A stretch of 64,000 nt of DNA. Origin: Lachnospiraceae bacterium (GTDB taxonomy: Bacteria; Bacillota; Clostridia; Lachnospirales; Lachnospiraceae). Positions 62,562 to 64,000 of this stretch are shown piece by piece (within the stretch, counting starts at the first letter, position 1; each line of letters opens with the position of its first letter). Below the pieces are notes generated by a model. It was given only the letters and a program-made list of their open reading frames with translations, did not search any database and was not told the DNA's origin. The stretch spans positions 310,001 through 374,000 of the forward strand of contig CABIZF010000001.1 of assembly GCA_902363135.1 (NCBI GenBank), in the 5' to 3' direction. Position numbers and translations under genes: made by a program.

Positions 62562-62597
62562 TTTGCAGGTAATTTATTATTACCTGCAAATTTTTTA
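62562..62597 (+). terminator. Promoter-proximal intrinsic terminator
   Basis: TTTGCAGGTAAT pairs perfectly with ATTACCTGCAAA (12 bp, TTATT loop), followed by TTTTTTAT. It lies between the late promoter and terS. Confidence 0.85.
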
Positions 62598-62699
62598 TGC
62601 AAAATTATATTGATTATTGTCTTATGTACTGCAAGGGTGCTAAAACTTCCTACCTTGCAGCACTTTTTGTTATAAAAATGATAGAAAGGCGGTGTTGTT

Positions 62700-63206
62700 A
62701 TGGCAAAAAAAGGCAAATTAACTGAAAAGCAGCAACGTTTTGTTGATGAATACCTGATTGACCTGAATGCAACACAGGCAGCTATTAGGGCAGGTTATTC
62801 AGTAAAAACAGCGGATGCAATCGGATGTGAAAACTTGACAAAACCTAATATTCAACAGGCTATTGCTGAACACATGGCAGAACGGTCACGAAGAACCGGA
62901 GTGAATCAGGATAGGGTTGTCTTAGAACTTGCCAAGATTGCATTTGTCAGAATGACAGACGTTGTTGACAGTAACGGAAGAATCAAACAAGATGCATCTG
63001 CTGATGATCTGTCTTGTATTGAATCAATCAAATATAAGGAATCTGATAATGAGTTTGGTGGAAGTGTTGAGAGAGAAGTCAAGATTGCTTCCAAGATGAA
63101 AGCCCTTGAACTGCTTGGTAAACATTTAGGTATGTGGAATGATAAGTTAGATGTGAATGTGACAGCCCCTATTGTTATTTCAGGAGCAGACGCACTTGAG
63201 GACTAA
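62700..63206 (+). CDS. Terminase small subunit
   Basis: A 168-residue protein with the typical N-terminal DNA-binding helix-turn-helix (LTEKQQRFVDEYLIDLNATQAAIRAGYS) and the KIASKMKALELLGKHLGMW oligomerisation-region pattern of the terminase_2 family. It recognises phage DNA for packaging. AGAAAGGCGG precedes the ATG. The large-subunit gene overlaps its end. Confidence 0.93.
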   Translation: MAKKGKLTEKQQRFVDEYLIDLNATQAAIRAGYSVKTADAIGCENLTKPNIQQAIAEHMAERSRRTGVNQDRVVLELAKIAFVRMTDVVDSNGRIKQDASADDLSCIESIKYKESDNEFGGSVEREVKIASKMKALELLGKHLGMWNDKLDVNVTAPIVISGADALED

Positions 63207-64000
63207 ATACAGGCAGCCATCAAGTCAATATGTATTTGGTTATCAGAAGTTCATTCTGATGCCGGAAGATTACAAGGCTACAAAGTCCGGTAAGGTTAAT
63301 GTGAAATTACCGGAAGTAGTCGGTAAGGGTTACGGTACATTTTGGCGGTGGAAAGGTAGATACCGGGCAGTCAAAGGTTCACGTGCATCTAAGAAGTCAA
63401 AAACTACAGCATTATGGTACATCACCAATATGATGAAGTACCCTAATGCGAATACCTTAGTTGTCAGAAAAACTTACAGAACACTAAAGGATTCCTGTTT
63501 TACTGAACTGAAATGGGCTATACATCGACTTGGTGTTGATGCTTTTTGGGATATAAAAGAATCACCACTTGAAATGACGTATAAGCCAACAGGTCAAAAG
63601 ATTTATTTCAGAGGACTGGATGACCCACTGAAAGTAACATCAATCACCGTTGATCAGGGTGTATTGTGTTGGATGTGGATTGAAGAAGCCTATGAGATCA
63701 GCAGTGAAGATGATTTCAATATGCTTGATGAATCTATTCGTGGTGCAATCCCGGAAGGTTCAGACCTGTTCAAGCAGATTACCGTTACTTTCAACCCTTG
63801 GAATGAACACCATTGGTTGAAGAAACGGTTTTTTGATAACCCTGATGATGAAACACTTGCACTTACAACCAATTACAAGTGCAATGAATGGTTAGATAAA
63901 GCCGATCTTAAGGTTTTTGAAACCATGCGGAAACAGAACCCAAGACGTTATGCAGTGGCAGGTCTTGGTGATTGGGGTATTGTTGACGGTCTTGTATATG
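63196..64000 (+). CDS. Terminase large subunit, 5' part (PBSX type)
   Basis: An uninterrupted frame of 268 codons runs off the window. The deviant Walker A is GSRASKKSKTT near residue 62 and Walker B is LCWMWIEEAYE. Coupling motif TVTFNPWN follows, and the GLGDWG and DGLVY residues lead toward the nuclease part outside the window. It is the packaging motor ATPase. The TTG start at 63,196 is preferred (AGGAG 9 bases upstream, 11-base overlap with terS); an in-frame ATG at 63,259 would lose conserved residues. Confidence 0.9.
   Translation, partial: MRTKYRQPSSQYVFGYQKFILMPEDYKATKSGKVNVKLPEVVGKGYGTFWRWKGRYRAVKGSRASKKSKTTALWYITNMMKYPNANTLVVRKTYRTLKDSCFTELKWAIHRLGVDAFWDIKESPLEMTYKPTGQKIYFRGLDDPLKVTSITVDQGVLCWMWIEEAYEISSEDDFNMLDESIRGAIPEGSDLFKQITVTFNPWNEHHWLKKRFFDNPDDETLALTTNYKCNEWLDKADLKVFETMRKQNPRRYAVAGLGDWGIVDGLVY

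Overview
The window looks like a chromosome segment from a spore-forming, anaerobic gut member of the Lachnospiraceae (Clostridia). The evidence is a single-chain pyruvate:ferredoxin oxidoreductase, pyruvate phosphate dikinase, an alpha2-type glycyl-tRNA synthetase, a SleC-like cortex-lytic protein, era-recO order, and strong AGGAGG ribosome binding sites. No 16S gene is present, so the genus is not fixed.

Region 1 (1-38,400) is GC-richer host chromosome. It holds a damaged signalling locus (truncated HD-GYP protein joined to a receiver-domain stub), an operon with a VWA-like protein, a MoxR-type AAA ATPase and a MATE transporter, an alanine/glycine symporter followed by glmS, a second MATE pump, a cortex-lytic protein, carAB, a zinc-dependent phospholipase C-like protein, a ydjI/ydjG/ydjH-type SPFH membrane module, an ABC-F ATPase, nifJ, a DUF1461-type membrane protein, an M16C peptidase, era, recO, a lipoprotein, glyS and ppdK. 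Several leaders carry copies of a structured intergenic repeat.

Region 2 (38,400-45,300) is a more AT-rich accessory block between ppdK and the prophage. It has a Fic-family protein with Gln in place of the catalytic His, bracketed by two related stem-loops. Next to it is a complete minus-strand module of response regulator, histidine kinase, ABC ATPase and FtsX-type permease. Tandem 11-bp-spaced repeats in front of both operons are likely response-regulator sites.

Region 3 (45,300-64,000, running off the right edge) is the left part of a tailed-phage prophage. The minus-strand lysogeny arm has a tyrosine integrase, a small membrane-associated protein and a short repressor without a protease domain. 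A divergent promoter pair separates it from a long plus-strand early operon: small HTH proteins, a DUF7666-like/pentapeptide protein with a frameshifted C-terminus, SNF2 helicase, VRR-NUC nuclease, HD hydrolase, Sak4-like ATPase, DUF669 protein, B-family-like polymerase, primase-helicase and a cytosine-C5 methyltransferase. A DUF1492/RinA-like late regulator follows, then a late promoter with an immediate terminator, and terS and terL (terL cut by the window end).

The least explained features are non-coding. Three near-identical 17-bp operators of the prophage lie at 48.06, 49.71 and 55.96 kb. A two-copy, 200-270-bp element made of GGTTACGG units around an AT-rich centre lies at 46.8-47.0 and 61.8-62.0 kb, bracketing the whole early region and resembling a duplicated replication origin or another multi-site protein-binding locus.
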